Program-made: the position numbers and the translations under genes
Source: Priestia endophytica DSM 13796
Lineage (GTDB): Bacteria; Bacillota; Bacilli; Bacillales; Bacillaceae_H
Direction of reading: 5' to 3'
DNA length: 64,000 nucleotides
NCBI RefSeq assembly: GCF_900115845.1
Contig: NZ_FOXX01000009.1
Coordinates: 1 to 64,000 of the forward strand
Notes under the pieces: model-generated
The model's input: only the letters and a program-made list of their open reading frames with translations
The model's database searches: none
What the model was told of the DNA's origin: nothing
In this document: in pieces, positions 46,199-54,941 of the stretch
How positions within the stretch are numbered: position 1 is the stretch's first letter
How the letters are laid out: the number at the start of each line of letters is the position of its first letter

Positions 46199-47707
46199 TT
46201 AAGGCTTCCAAACCGGTTCTAATGCAGCTAATACTGAAGTGAAATAGCTATATTTTTCCTCATAGATTCCTTTTAGTGCTTTATTTGGTTCATATGTTCT
46301 CCCCTTTTGAACCATTGCTTTTGCTCCTTCTTCAAAGGAAGGATATGCCCCTACTGCTACCGCTGCACAAATGGCTGCTCCAAGTGTTCCTTGTTCTGTC
46401 CCTACAACAACTTCAACAGGTGTTTGTAGAATATCGGCAAACATTTGCATCCATACCTCAGACTTTGTTGCTCCTCCAGCAATCCGGATAACGTTTGGCT
46501 TTTCCCTATATTCCATAAGCTTATCAACATGAATTTTATGCCCAAAAACAACCCCTTCATATAGAGCTCTAAGCATGTGGGCTTTTGTATGCCAGCCATT
46601 AAACCCAAAGAAGCATGCTTTTGCATCCCTATGAACATTTGATCCAAAGAGAAACGGAAAAAAGAGAATGTTCGATTCAGGGGGTTCAATATTCTCTACC
46701 ATTTCGTTACAAAGATCATAAACAGAAATTCCTTTTCGCTTTGCTTCTTCATGTTCTGAATTGAAATACTCTTTTACGTACCACTCTAAGTTACTTGCTG
46801 ATGTTGGACTTCCTTCTAATGTGAGCCAATATCCTGGTATGCAAAAAAGCGAGGTCATAAATAGATCTTTATCAACAATTGGTTTTTTCGTAATAAACTC
46901 ATTAATACTCCACGTTCCTGCTACAATACATAGTTTTTCTTCATCTGTTGTACCTGTCGCAATAGCAGCTGCATCAATATCAAATAATCCACCTGCAACA
47001 GGGGTGCCTTCTTTTAAGCCTGTTAATTGCGCCACTTCTTTTGTAATATATCCACCAATTTCTCCGGAATAAAGAATAGGAGGCAGCTTTTCGTATATGC
47101 TTTCAATCCCAAGCTCTTTTAGAAGATTTTCATCATACTTTTTCTCTCTGCTATTTAATAAACTAGTTCCAGAAATGTCGGTAATCTCGGCATAGACTTC
47201 ACCTGTTAGAAGATAGCGAATATAGTCTTTGCACATAAAAATCCATTTTGTTTTATGAAGAGTAGTAGGTTCATATTTTTGAATCCAAGCTAAAAGAGCT
47301 GCTGGTTGACCTGGCCATAATGACTGCATTGTTTTCGGCAAGATTCTCTCTTCTATTCCCTGCTGTTTCCAAACTTCAACAATCTCTTTTGCACGCGAGT
47401 CTGTTGAAATAATTCCCTTCCGAACAGACTCTCCTTTTTCATCCACAACATATAATCCATTTCCATGTCCTGTTGCTGCAACACTTATAATCTCTTTTGC
47501 ATCTATTTTAGATTTTTGAAGTATTTCTTGAATAACAGCTACATTTGCTTTCCATAATTCTTTACAGTCTCTTTCTGTATGTCCTGGATATGGCATATAC
47601 ATCTCTGTTTTTCGACTAGCAACAGCAATCTCTTTTCCATCAAGTGAGAAAAGACTTGCTTTTGTCACGGTTCCCCCATTATCAATACCTAGCACATACT
47701 TCCCCAT
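46199..47707 (-). CDS. FGGY family carbohydrate kinase, LyxK-like
   Basis: This is a 502-residue FGGY kinase. The ATPase phosphate-1 region is GIDNGGTVTKASLF, the sugar region PYPGHTERD, the adenosine region GGATKSEVWMQMFAD, and the C-terminal GTLGAAICAAVAVG. It most resembles L-xylulose/ketopentose kinases (LyxK/YiaP group). ATG 47707 follows AAGGGGG; the frame extends 26 codons upstream without a site. It presumably phosphorylates the sugar imported by the adjacent EIIC. Confidence 0.85.
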   Translation of the reverse strand: MGKYVLGIDNGGTVTKASLFSLDGKEIAVASRKTEMYMPYPGHTERDCKELWKANVAVIQEILQKSKIDAKEIISVAATGHGNGLYVVDEKGESVRKGIISTDSRAKEIVEVWKQQGIEERILPKTMQSLWPGQPAALLAWIQKYEPTTLHKTKWIFMCKDYIRYLLTGEVYAEITDISGTSLLNSREKKYDENLLKELGIESIYEKLPPILYSGEIGGYITKEVAQLTGLKEGTPVAGGLFDIDAAAIATGTTDEEKLCIVAGTWSINEFITKKPIVDKDLFMTSLFCIPGYWLTLEGSPTSASNLEWYVKEYFNSEHEEAKRKGISVYDLCNEMVENIEPPESNILFFPFLFGSNVHRDAKACFFGFNGWHTKAHMLRALYEGVVFGHKIHVDKLMEYREKPNVIRIAGGATKSEVWMQMFADILQTPVEVVVGTEQGTLGAAICAAVAVGAYPSFEEGAKAMVQKGRTYEPNKALKGIYEEKYSYFTSVLAALEPVWKP

Positions 47708-47726
47708 CTCTGTATCCCCCTTCTCG

Positions 47727-48986
47727 TTAAAATAGCTTTGAAATTTCAATGATGAGCCAACCAAGAGGTGTTGTCGCTCCACCAACTAAGTTCGATAAGC
47801 CTGTTGCTGACTGAACGTTCTCGGGAAGCGTTACATTTACCATTTCAGCAGCTTTCGTATAATAAGAAGAAATTGACGTTCCTGCATAAAGAACAAACGT
47901 CACAATCACCATTCCTGTTAAGAAAAGTCGGACGAGGTTTCTCTTTAAAAAAGGAGCTGCCATTGGTAAAAGAAAGACGAGTGAGGCTAGATCAACAAAT
48001 GGAAGAACTTTATTTCCTGGTAAAATAATGGCTAAAAGAAGAGCACCTGGAATAAGTAAAAGCCCTGTTGCTAAAACAGCTGGATTTCCAACAAGTAATG
48101 CGGTATCAAGTCCAATGTAAAACTCCCGATCTGGAAATTTCTTTTTCAACAATACTTCTGCTGCTTCTCGAACAATTTCAAGCCCTTGGACAAGTATATT
48201 AATCATTGCGGGAAGTAGAACCATAACTGCCGCAACTTTAATGCCGAGTGTCACAACATCTGCAAGTGGAAGACCTGCAAGAAGCCCTAATAAAATGCCT
48301 AGTATTGTCCCAAGTGTTAGCGGTTCCCCCATTACCCCATATCTCTTTGTAATTTCTTCTGGGGAAGCTTTTACTTTGTTTAATCCAGGAATGCGTTCTA
48401 TTATCCAGTTCATCACAATTCCGATTGGTACATAAATCGCAGATGTTGCATGTGCAAAAGAAACCCCTTTTAAATCATATTGTTCTTGAATTCTTTTTGC
48501 TGTTAAATCCGCTATAATGATGGCAATTAAAAAATGAAGTAATGCACTAACAACAGAGATCACGATACTATTTGTCACAGCATACACAACGCCACCTGTT
48601 AACATGAAATGCCAATAATTAAAAATATCGATATTTACGGTTTTTGTAAGTTTTAATAAAAGAAGAACAACATTTAAAATAATGGCTCCAAATACGACAA
48701 ATGGAACAATAGGCGTCCCCCATCCAATTGTTGCTCCAACGGGCCATCCTGGATCAACAACAGTTAAATTTAAATTAAACCGCTGCACCATCGCTTCTGC
48801 TGCAGGCCCTAATGTATCAAGCAAAAGCCCAATCACAAGATTAATCCCGACAAATCCAATTCCCACAAGCATGGCAGCTTTGAAGCCTTGGGCAATCTTC
48901 ACTCTAAAAATCAATGAAAGAATAAAGAAAATAATGGGCATCATCACCGTTGGACCTAACTCAATAATTCCATTAATAAAACTCAT
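47727..48986 (-). CDS. PTS EIIC, galactitol (GatC) family, orphan
   Basis: The 419-residue polytopic membrane protein matches the galactitol-type EIIC family (LGPTVMMPIIFFILSLIF; VGATIGWGTPIVPFVVF; PLGWLIIEI). No EIIA or EIIB gene lies nearby. A kinase gene follows 19 bp downstream, suggesting phosphate-independent import followed by ATP-dependent phosphorylation. ATG 48986 follows AAGGAGG; the longer frame runs to 49037, into the region just after the terminator. It is the first gene after the GlpP-associated terminator. Confidence 0.85.
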   Translation of the reverse strand: MSFINGIIELGPTVMMPIIFFILSLIFRVKIAQGFKAAMLVGIGFVGINLVIGLLLDTLGPAAEAMVQRFNLNLTVVDPGWPVGATIGWGTPIVPFVVFGAIILNVVLLLLKLTKTVNIDIFNYWHFMLTGGVVYAVTNSIVISVVSALLHFLIAIIIADLTAKRIQEQYDLKGVSFAHATSAIYVPIGIVMNWIIERIPGLNKVKASPEEITKRYGVMGEPLTLGTILGILLGLLAGLPLADVVTLGIKVAAVMVLLPAMINILVQGLEIVREAAEVLLKKKFPDREFYIGLDTALLVGNPAVLATGLLLIPGALLLAIILPGNKVLPFVDLASLVFLLPMAAPFLKRNLVRLFLTGMVIVTFVLYAGTSISSYYTKAAEMVNVTLPENVQSATGLSNLVGGATTPLGWLIIEISKLF

Positions 48987-49043
48987 TTTATCTTCCTCCT
49001 TTATCATGAGAGTAAAACTTAGAAGATGTTGTCCCACCTTATC

Positions 49044-49096
49044 AAAAAAAGAAACCCTACAAAGCTCTAGCTAATACTAGAGCTTTGTAGGGTTTC
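49044..49096 (-). terminator. Leader terminator, probable GlpP antitermination target
   Basis: A perfect 20-bp stem (49077-49096 with 49051-49070) with a 6-nt loop is followed on the minus strand by T7 (49050-49044). It begins 25 bp after the GlpP-like stop and ends 58 bp before the EIIC start. There is hardly room for a separate promoter on either side, so downstream expression must pass this structure. Confidence 0.85.
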
Positions 49097-49120
49097 TCAT
49101 TATCGCCTCCCCTTCACATG

Positions 49121-49687
49121 CTATTTTGTTTTCCATAAATGTTTCTCGCTTGTTGTGATTCCTTTGATGCCTCCTTCAAACAGTTTTTTCACCATCCGAT
49201 CTTCAGAAATAAACCCACCTGCTAGAAGCGGTAATGATGTAGTCTTCCTCACTTTCTCTATTACATAAAGAGAAAAAGGACCTGGCAAAAGTTCAAGGGC
49301 ATCTAAATGGCGTTCTTCCATTGACTTTAAGCCTGATTCAAGCGAACGAGAATCAAGAAGAAAAAGACGCTGAATACTAATAAGCCCTAAATCCTTTACC
49401 CGCTTTAACAAATTAGCGTTTGGTGAAATTACTCCGTCTATTTTGTATAAGTCACGAAGCATTTTTAATCCTATTTGGTCTTTACTTAACCCCCCTATTA
49501 AGTCAAGGTGAACAAGCACTTTTTTATTCACTGCATGACATCTTTTTGTTAGTAACTGTAGGTTGCCGATATGTGCCTCAGATAACAGGATAAAAGGAGA
49601 AGGTGATTTTAAAGCTAAATCTAAATGTTTTAATTCTCGTACAGATGGAATCACTGTTTGATTAAGAATCGTATTATTCATTTGCAC
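49121..49687 (-). CDS. GlpP family antiterminator
   Basis: The 188-residue product matches B. subtilis GlpP: VIPSVRELK, KKVLVHLDLIGGL, GVISPNANLLKRVKDLGLISIQRLFLLDS, LELLPG, LPLLAGGFI and GITTSEKHLW. GlpP binds glycerol-3-phosphate and suppresses leader terminators of glp genes. Here it heads a different operon, so it is a paralogue that probably responds to a phosphorylated intermediate of that pathway. A cre-like site lies 9 bp upstream of its start. Confidence 0.88.
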   Translation of the reverse strand: MQMNNTILNQTVIPSVRELKHLDLALKSPSPFILLSEAHIGNLQLLTKRCHAVNKKVLVHLDLIGGLSKDQIGLKMLRDLYKIDGVISPNANLLKRVKDLGLISIQRLFLLDSRSLESGLKSMEERHLDALELLPGPFSLYVIEKVRKTTSLPLLAGGFISEDRMVKKLFEGGIKGITTSEKHLWKTK

Positions 49688-49695
49688 CCTCTTAT

Positions 49696-49709
49696 ATAAA
49701 ACGCTTTCA
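49696..49709 (-). promoter_or_regulatory. cre-like site upstream of the GlpP-like gene
   Basis: On the minus strand TGAAAGCGTTTTAT matches TGWAARCGYTWWCA except at the last two positions. This is consistent with CcpA repression of the operon. Confidence 0.5.
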
Positions 49710-49841
49710 TTTTATTGATATATATGTATTCATCTTTAAAATCTTTTATTCCAGATAAAAGGTGTTATCCTTACATTTTCTCTTGTATATCAAAACCGGA
49801 AAATAAACAAATTTGCGTTTGTTCATTTTCCGTATATCATT

Positions 49842-51479
49842 CTACTTTTCTTTAAACTTTTTCAATGCTTCTCTAAAAACATCATCATTTGTTTGGGACG
49901 GTTTAAGCTGTTTAAATTTCTGAAGTGCTTTTCGGTAATCATGATCAGGAATTACAACATCTTTTGTATAAAGTGGAGGGGGTTGAGGGGGTTGCACAAC
50001 CTCTTCATTTGAATTCTCTTTATGCTCTTCATTTAGCTGATGATGTGGCTTATGTGCTAACTTATGTCCTTTCCCTGTTAATGCCATAAGAAACGAAAAA
50101 CATAACAATACTAAACTTGCACTAAAAGAAGAAAAGAATAAGTCATGATAAGCTAATAATTGTGATTTTTCAACGCTTTGTTCACTTACATCTTGTGAAC
50201 TTCCATTTGTTAAGTGATGTTCAGAGAATCTGTTTAATATATAACTACTTATAACTGGAATCGCGGCATATGCAATCATGCGTAAAAATTGAACAGTTGC
50301 CATACGCGGCACTAAATCTGGCAATGGTCCGCCTAAAGCAGCCCCCATAAGACCTGAAGCAATCGTAAAGCCAACGCCTAAAATCAGTACAAAGAAGCTG
50401 ATGGCAAAGAACGCATACGGTTCATGATTCCCGGCATACATCCACGTTAAGTTTACACCAATAATAAGGAGAGCCCCTATCATTCCTAGAATTCCAGGAC
50501 CTAACTTATCATAAAGTAAACAGCTTAAAATGGCAGCAACGGCTACTCCAACAAGCAGGCATAGATAAACAATGACCATCTCTTTATTTGGAAGCGCATT
50601 GACGGTTTTTAAGATGCCTTGTAGTGAAACTAAGCTTAACGTCATTGCTATATATCCTGTTATAACTACTAAGATGGCTAGGAGCGGTTTCTTGTGTAAA
50701 ATGAGTCTAAATGAAAGAAGCGGCTTTGTAATGCTATATTCTGTAATAAATAGAAAAATAAAAGAGAGAACACTGCCACCTAGGCCGATCCATACGTAAA
50801 GCGATGATCCACCCCATTTTTGTAAACTAAGAACTGTAAAAGCTGTTAATAAAGCAAAAATTCCTGCCCAAACAAAACCCAGCCAGTCAAAATGTGCTTT
50901 CTCTTTTACATGTCGAGTCCCTTCATTTGAAAGAAGCGTATATCCTAACAAGATAGCGAGGATAGAACAGGCTACAGCTACATAAAAGATTTCTTTCCAA
51001 TGCCCTGTATGACTAACAAGCGTTCCGAAACAAACACCGATCATACTTGAACCATAAAACCCGCCGATAAGAATGAGTAGGGCCAAATTACGGCGACTAA
51101 TAGGAAAAGAAAGAACAAGAATAGGTAGCATCATCATGAGAGCCATACCTGCTCCCATCCCCTGTAACACTCTCCCTGCTTCAAATACTATAAATTTTGT
51201 TGAAACTAAGCTTAATAATACACCTAACAGCGAAATACAGGCTGATGTTATATACGTTGTTTTATCTCCCCACTTATGGCGTAAAAAAGGGCCTAAAGGA
51301 ACAAACAATGCAAAAGCAATTGTTCCTGTCAGTATAGGTATAATCGATGGATAAGAAGAAGAGTCCAACGTTTTTTGAAGCAACCCTTGAAGTGGAGTAA
51401 GCGCACTGTTTAACATAAGACCAGGGCCAACTGCTAAAATAGCTAATAGTGAGATACCCCAGTGTCTTTCTATTTTCAT
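49842..51479 (-). CDS. MFS exporter, DHA2 (14-TM) family
   Basis: The 545-residue transporter has about 14 TM helices with ILTGTIAFALFVPLGPFL and the GRVLQGMGAGMALMM motif of DHA2 exporters. Unusually it has a cytoplasmic tail of about 75 residues: a Pro-rich stretch (PPQPPPLY) and two similar repeats, DYRKALQKFKQ and VFREALKKFKE. It lies behind a TetR-family gene on the same strand, with a dyad 25 bp upstream. The substrate may be an aromatic acid or drug; unknown. Confidence 0.85.
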   Translation of the reverse strand: MKIERHWGISLLAILAVGPGLMLNSALTPLQGLLQKTLDSSSYPSIIPILTGTIAFALFVPLGPFLRHKWGDKTTYITSACISLLGVLLSLVSTKFIVFEAGRVLQGMGAGMALMMMLPILVLSFPISRRNLALLILIGGFYGSSMIGVCFGTLVSHTGHWKEIFYVAVACSILAILLGYTLLSNEGTRHVKEKAHFDWLGFVWAGIFALLTAFTVLSLQKWGGSSLYVWIGLGGSVLSFIFLFITEYSITKPLLSFRLILHKKPLLAILVVITGYIAMTLSLVSLQGILKTVNALPNKEMVIVYLCLLVGVAVAAILSCLLYDKLGPGILGMIGALLIIGVNLTWMYAGNHEPYAFFAISFFVLILGVGFTIASGLMGAALGGPLPDLVPRMATVQFLRMIAYAAIPVISSYILNRFSEHHLTNGSSQDVSEQSVEKSQLLAYHDLFFSSFSASLVLLCFSFLMALTGKGHKLAHKPHHQLNEEHKENSNEEVVQPPQPPPLYTKDVVIPDHDYRKALQKFKQLKPSQTNDDVFREALKKFKEK

Positions 51480-51503
51480 TACACATTTCCTTTCTATGTT
51501 TAT

Positions 51504-51527
51504 TATTTGTTCATTTGTTCACAAATA
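51504..51527. promoter_or_regulatory. Candidate TetR operator before the exporter
   Basis: TATTTGT (51504-51510) and ACAAATA (51521-51527) form a perfect dyad with a 10-bp spacer, 25 bp upstream of the exporter start. Confidence 0.5.
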
Positions 51528-51536
51528 TAGGGAACG

Positions 51537-51568
51537 AAAATAAAGCTTCAGTGTGGAAGCTTTATTTT
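51537..51568 (-). terminator. Terminator of the tetR gene
   Basis: AAAATAAAGCTTC pairs with GAAGCTTTATTTT around AGTGTGG, overlapping the last codons of the tetR gene. Confidence 0.65.
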
Positions 51569-52153
51569 ATCCTCTAATCCGGCAACTCTGATTGGTCCAA
51601 GAAGCGTTAAACGAGTTAATTGATTTGCCATATATAGCGGGCTGAATTTCATATCGTTTTCTAACCAAGAACTAATAACGCCAATATGAGCAGAAGCAAT
51701 ATAGCTAATTAAAATGTCTTTTGGAATTTCAAGCTCTTCCTCTGCTTCACCAATAGAAGAAATTAATTCTCCATACACTTTATCTTGAACAATCTTCGTC
51801 ATATAGCTTCGAAACTGTGGAATCCCCCGGTCACTCAGCATTACCTTAAAATAGTCCGCATGCTCATGAATAAATTCAAAAAGCCGGACGAAAGAGATTT
51901 GCTGGTTCTCTTCTTTTGGAGCCTTTACTTCTTCTATAAGATTTTCCAACATTTCATGCATGCTTTGAAACAAAAAATCCTGTTTATCTTGATAATGAAG
52001 ATAAAAGGTTCCACGGGTCAAATCTGCTCTTTCTGTAATTTCTTGAATCGTAATAGCCCCTACATCTTTCTCCTTTAAAAGCTCGACAAGCGCTTTTCGC
52101 AAATATTTACTTGTGCGTCTTATACGCGGATCTACTTTTGGTTTTTTAGACAT
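51548..52153 (-). CDS. TetR/AcrR family regulator
   Basis: The 201-residue protein has the TetR helix-turn-helix (ALVELLKEKDVGAITIQEI, ADLTRGTFYLHYQDKQDFL) and a ligand domain with the C-terminal type common in Bacillus exporter regulators. It lies between the exporter gene and the divergent decarboxylase-like gene. Dyads in both promoter regions suggest it controls both. Confidence 0.85.
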   Translation of the reverse strand: MSKKPKVDPRIRRTSKYLRKALVELLKEKDVGAITIQEITERADLTRGTFYLHYQDKQDFLFQSMHEMLENLIEEVKAPKEENQQISFVRLFEFIHEHADYFKVMLSDRGIPQFRSYMTKIVQDKVYGELISSIGEAEEELEIPKDILISYIASAHIGVISSWLENDMKFSPLYMANQLTRLTLLGPIRVAGLEDKIKLPH

Positions 52154-52291
52154 TTTCTACCTCCTTGTATAACTTCCAGCACTTTGTAGACAAAACATTT
52201 TTCTATGTATTGTTATGAACGGTTCCGCTTTTTCTGTTTATTGACCTCTATTCAAATTGTGCTGTACCATTAAAGCATGATTTATACACGA

Positions 52292-52326
52292 TGTACATTA
52301 CTAAACATCATGTCTATTAATGTACA
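52292..52326. promoter_or_regulatory. Dyad in the tetR/amidohydrolase divergent region
   Basis: TGTACATTA (52292-52300) and TAATGTACA (52318-52326) are perfect arms separated by 17 bp, midway between the divergent genes. Candidate regulator site. Confidence 0.5.
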
Positions 52327-52419
52327 GGATAAAAAATACTTTTGTCAATGTGAAGCTAGGCTAAACTAGTGGTAAATAGGTATAAATCAAATGCAAATTT
52401 ATGAGAGGAGTCTTTTATA

Positions 52420-53418
52420 ATGGAAGGAAAAATTGCGTTAGAGGAACATTGGGAATCTCCTGATTTTTCAGCAACAGGAAGTCATGACTTTACAGATGCA
52501 CAGTATTTCGAAGCGGTGCAAAAAAGACTGCAAGAGTTTGACAAACGAATCCAAGATATAAACAAAAACGGAATTGAAACGTCCATTTTATCGTTAACAC
52601 AGCCTGGAATTGAAGGAATTACAGATCCTGAACGAGCGATTAAGCTTGCAAAACAAATGAACGATTACATTGCAGAACATGCTCTGTCTAAGTACCCTCA
52701 TCGGTTCAAAGCTTTTGCAGCACTTCCATTGCAAGATCCAAAAGCTGCCGGGGATGAGTTAGAACGTGCAGTAAATGAACTTGGGTTCTCTGGTGCTTTA
52801 ATTAACGGCTACAGCAACATTGGGGATGAAAATACAGCTCAGTATCTTGACGAACCACAAGTATGGCCATTTTGGGAACGTGTTGAAAAACTTGGTGTTC
52901 CCGTATACTTACATCCTCGTATTCCACTCCCAAACCAACAGCGTATTTATGAAGGATACGAAGGATTGCTAGGTTCCGCATGGGGGTTTGGGGTGGAAAC
53001 AGCTATGCACGCCATCCGTCTTATTTTAAGCGGACTTTTTGACCGCTATCCAAACTTGACGATTATACTTGGTCATCTTGGCGAAGGTCTTCCATTTACA
53101 TTGCCTCGTGTCGAGCACAGACTACGTCATCAACGCGCTGAAACACATGGCAATCACCAAAAAGCGCCAATGGAATACTTACGCAATAATTTCTATCTCA
53201 CAACAAGCGGTGTTTTTAGAACACAAGCATTGCTAGATACGCTTTTAGAAGTTGGCGCAGACCGTATTCTATTCTCTGTTGATTATCCGTACGAATCAAT
53301 GGAAGAAATCTCTTTATGGTTTGATTCTTGTCCTATTAGTGAGAATGACCGTCTTAAAATTGGAAGTGAAAATGCGAAAAAATTATTTCAATTAGATTCT
53401 GTTAAAGTTGAGAAATAG
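52420..53418 (+). CDS. Amidohydrolase, gamma-resorcylate decarboxylase-like
   Basis: The 332-residue TIM-barrel protein matches the ACMSD-type non-oxidative decarboxylases. The metal ligands appear as Glu in GKIALEEHWE, His in VYLHPRIPLP, His in ILGHLGEGLPF and Asp in FSVDYPYE. LEEH (rather than HxH) is typical of gamma-resorcylate/2,3-dihydroxybenzoate decarboxylases. These enzymes reversibly decarboxylate hydroxybenzoates without cofactor other than a divalent metal. GAGAGG precedes the ATG. Likely regulated by the divergent TetR protein. Confidence 0.85.
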   Translation: MEGKIALEEHWESPDFSATGSHDFTDAQYFEAVQKRLQEFDKRIQDINKNGIETSILSLTQPGIEGITDPERAIKLAKQMNDYIAEHALSKYPHRFKAFAALPLQDPKAAGDELERAVNELGFSGALINGYSNIGDENTAQYLDEPQVWPFWERVEKLGVPVYLHPRIPLPNQQRIYEGYEGLLGSAWGFGVETAMHAIRLILSGLFDRYPNLTIILGHLGEGLPFTLPRVEHRLRHQRAETHGNHQKAPMEYLRNNFYLTTSGVFRTQALLDTLLEVGADRILFSVDYPYESMEEISLWFDSCPISENDRLKIGSENAKKLFQLDSVKVEK

Positions 53419-53459
53419 CGGTTAACAAAGTACGTTGTCCATATGTCCTATCCTACAAA

Positions 53460-53492
53460 AAAAGCAGGCTGACCTTTAGTCAGCCTGCTTTT
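53460..53492 (+). terminator. Terminator of the decarboxylase-like gene
   Basis: AAAGCAGGCTGA pairs with TCAGCCTGCTTT around CCTTTAG, flanked by A- and T-runs. Confidence 0.8.
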
Positions 53493-53525
53493 ATGAGCAA
53501 TACGGAATAGAAGGCTCTACAGCCT

Positions 53526-54071
53526 TTACTCTTCCTCTTCGATTGTTTTTATAACTTTTGCGGGATTTCCACCTACAATTACATTAGGAGGAACATCTTT
53601 TGTTACAACAGAACCAGCAGCAACAATAGAATGATCACCAATTGTTACTCCTCCTAAAATAACGCAGCTTCCTCCAATCCATACATCATTCCCAATCCTA
53701 ATTGGCATTGCATATCCTGTTTTATTTCGGCCTTTTGGTGCAATGTTGTGTCCAGCGGTGTAAATTCCAACATCAGGTCCGATCATACAGTTGTCACCAA
53801 CGATGACTTCTGCCATATCTAAAATCGTACAGTTGTATCCCGCATAAAAATGATCTCCAACATGGATATTGTAGCCTAAATCACAATGAAAATTATGCTC
53901 TATACTAACATTTTCCCCTGCACTTCCAAATAGCTCGCGAATCGCTTCTTCTCTTTGTTTCCCATCTTCAACATCAGCACGATTAAACTGCTGAACAAGC
54001 TTGTGCGCCCGCATGTTTTTCTTTTGTAACTCTTCTGTTCCTCGTTCATAAAATATCTTTTCTTTTTCCAT
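53526..54071 (-). CDS. Hexapeptide acetyltransferase, Maa-like
   Basis: This is a beta-helix acetyltransferase of about 181 residues with an N-terminal Mac-like domain, YTAGHNIAPKGRNKTGYAMP (catalytic His) and VVTKDVPPNVIVGGNPA. It is a homologue of the protein at 19895-20464. The frame begins at 54116, but the first 15 codons cross a dispersed repeat. The ATG at 54071 follows AAGGAGCGG. Confidence 0.8.
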   Translation of the reverse strand: MEKEKIFYERGTEELQKKNMRAHKLVQQFNRADVEDGKQREEAIRELFGSAGENVSIEHNFHCDLGYNIHVGDHFYAGYNCTILDMAEVIVGDNCMIGPDVGIYTAGHNIAPKGRNKTGYAMPIRIGNDVWIGGSCVILGGVTIGDHSIVAAGSVVTKDVPPNVIVGGNPAKVIKTIEEEE

Positions 54072-54102
54072 TGTACCGCTCCTTGCTCTTGTTTTTGCAG
54101 TT

Positions 54103-54118
54103 CTTTTAGTTAACATAA
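54103..54118 (+). repeat. Dispersed GTTAAC-containing repeat, short form
   Basis: CTTTTAGTTAACATAA matches the left part of the repeats at 8856 and 11972. Here it lies just upstream of the acetyltransferase. Confidence 0.35.
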
Positions 54119-54180
54119 TATTTTTATAGTAAATAAACTTAAAACCATCGTTTAGAGCTTATCTAAGATATGTATAACTC

Positions 54181-54765
54181 TTAGTGTACTACAATAGATA
54201 CCGCACTATAAATCAATAATAATCCCATTACAATATTAAACTGACGATGATATTTTGATAGAAACTTCTGAAAAATACTTCCGCATAAACTCCAGCAAAA
54301 CGTACTTAAAAAACCAACAAATGCTAAAGCGATCGAGTAAAAAATTAAACTCCCATGCGAGGAATGATACGGAAGAATAAAGGTAGCAATAGCCGTAATT
54401 CCATAAAGTATTCCTTTTGGGTTAATAAATTGCAAAACCATCCCCATAAAAAAGCTATTTTCCTTCTCGTTCCCTCCATTATTAACACTATCTTTGCTTT
54501 TCATAATTTTAATTGCAAGATAGATCATGTACAAAGCGCCTACAATTGTCATAATCAGTTCAATTTTTGGTACAACGCTTTTGAGCATCAAATTAAAGTA
54601 ACTTGATAAAAGCATAATAATCAGGAAACCCGCACTCACTCCAAAACAGAATTTGAGCGTTCTTTTTAATCCATACTTGTTTGCAAAAGCCATCGCCATA
54701 ATATTGTTCGGACCTGGGGTAAAGCTCGTAACAAAAATATACAGCAAAAAAGATACTAATGGCAT
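54181..54765 (-). CDS. LysE/RhtB family amino acid exporter
   Basis: The protein of about 194 residues has six TM helices and the LysE motif FTPGPNNIMAMAFANKYG near the N-terminus, plus FINPKGILYG. Family members export amino acids. The first ATG (54771) abuts AAAGGGGA; the second (54765) has better spacing. Confidence 0.85.
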   Translation of the reverse strand: MPLVSFLLYIFVTSFTPGPNNIMAMAFANKYGLKRTLKFCFGVSAGFLIIMLLSSYFNLMLKSVVPKIELIMTIVGALYMIYLAIKIMKSKDSVNNGGNEKENSFFMGMVLQFINPKGILYGITAIATFILPYHSSHGSLIFYSIALAFVGFLSTFCWSLCGSIFQKFLSKYHRQFNIVMGLLLIYSAVSIVVH

Positions 54766-54904
54766 AACCATTCCCCTTTTCTTTTGTCTGTTATAATAAA
54801 CAAAAATAACAGTATAATAGACCTGTTTTTATTTTACATAAAGGTGCCCATATTGTATATAGAAAAAGGAGAAATGCAAGTAGCGAAACTCCATACGTCC
54901 GCCA

Positions 54905-54940
54905 AAAAAACCTACATTCTAAAAAAGAAGATAGGTTTTT
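54905..54940 (-). terminator. Terminator of the small membrane gene
   Basis: AAAAACCTAC pairs imperfectly with ATAGGTTTTT, and on the minus strand TTTTTTTGG follows. Confidence 0.55.
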
Positions 54941-54941
54941 C

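Noticed and set aside
49044-49096. Insertion-sequence inverted repeats
   Set aside because: The perfect 20-bp stem with a short loop and T7 fits a terminator, and it lies between co-oriented genes of one pathway.
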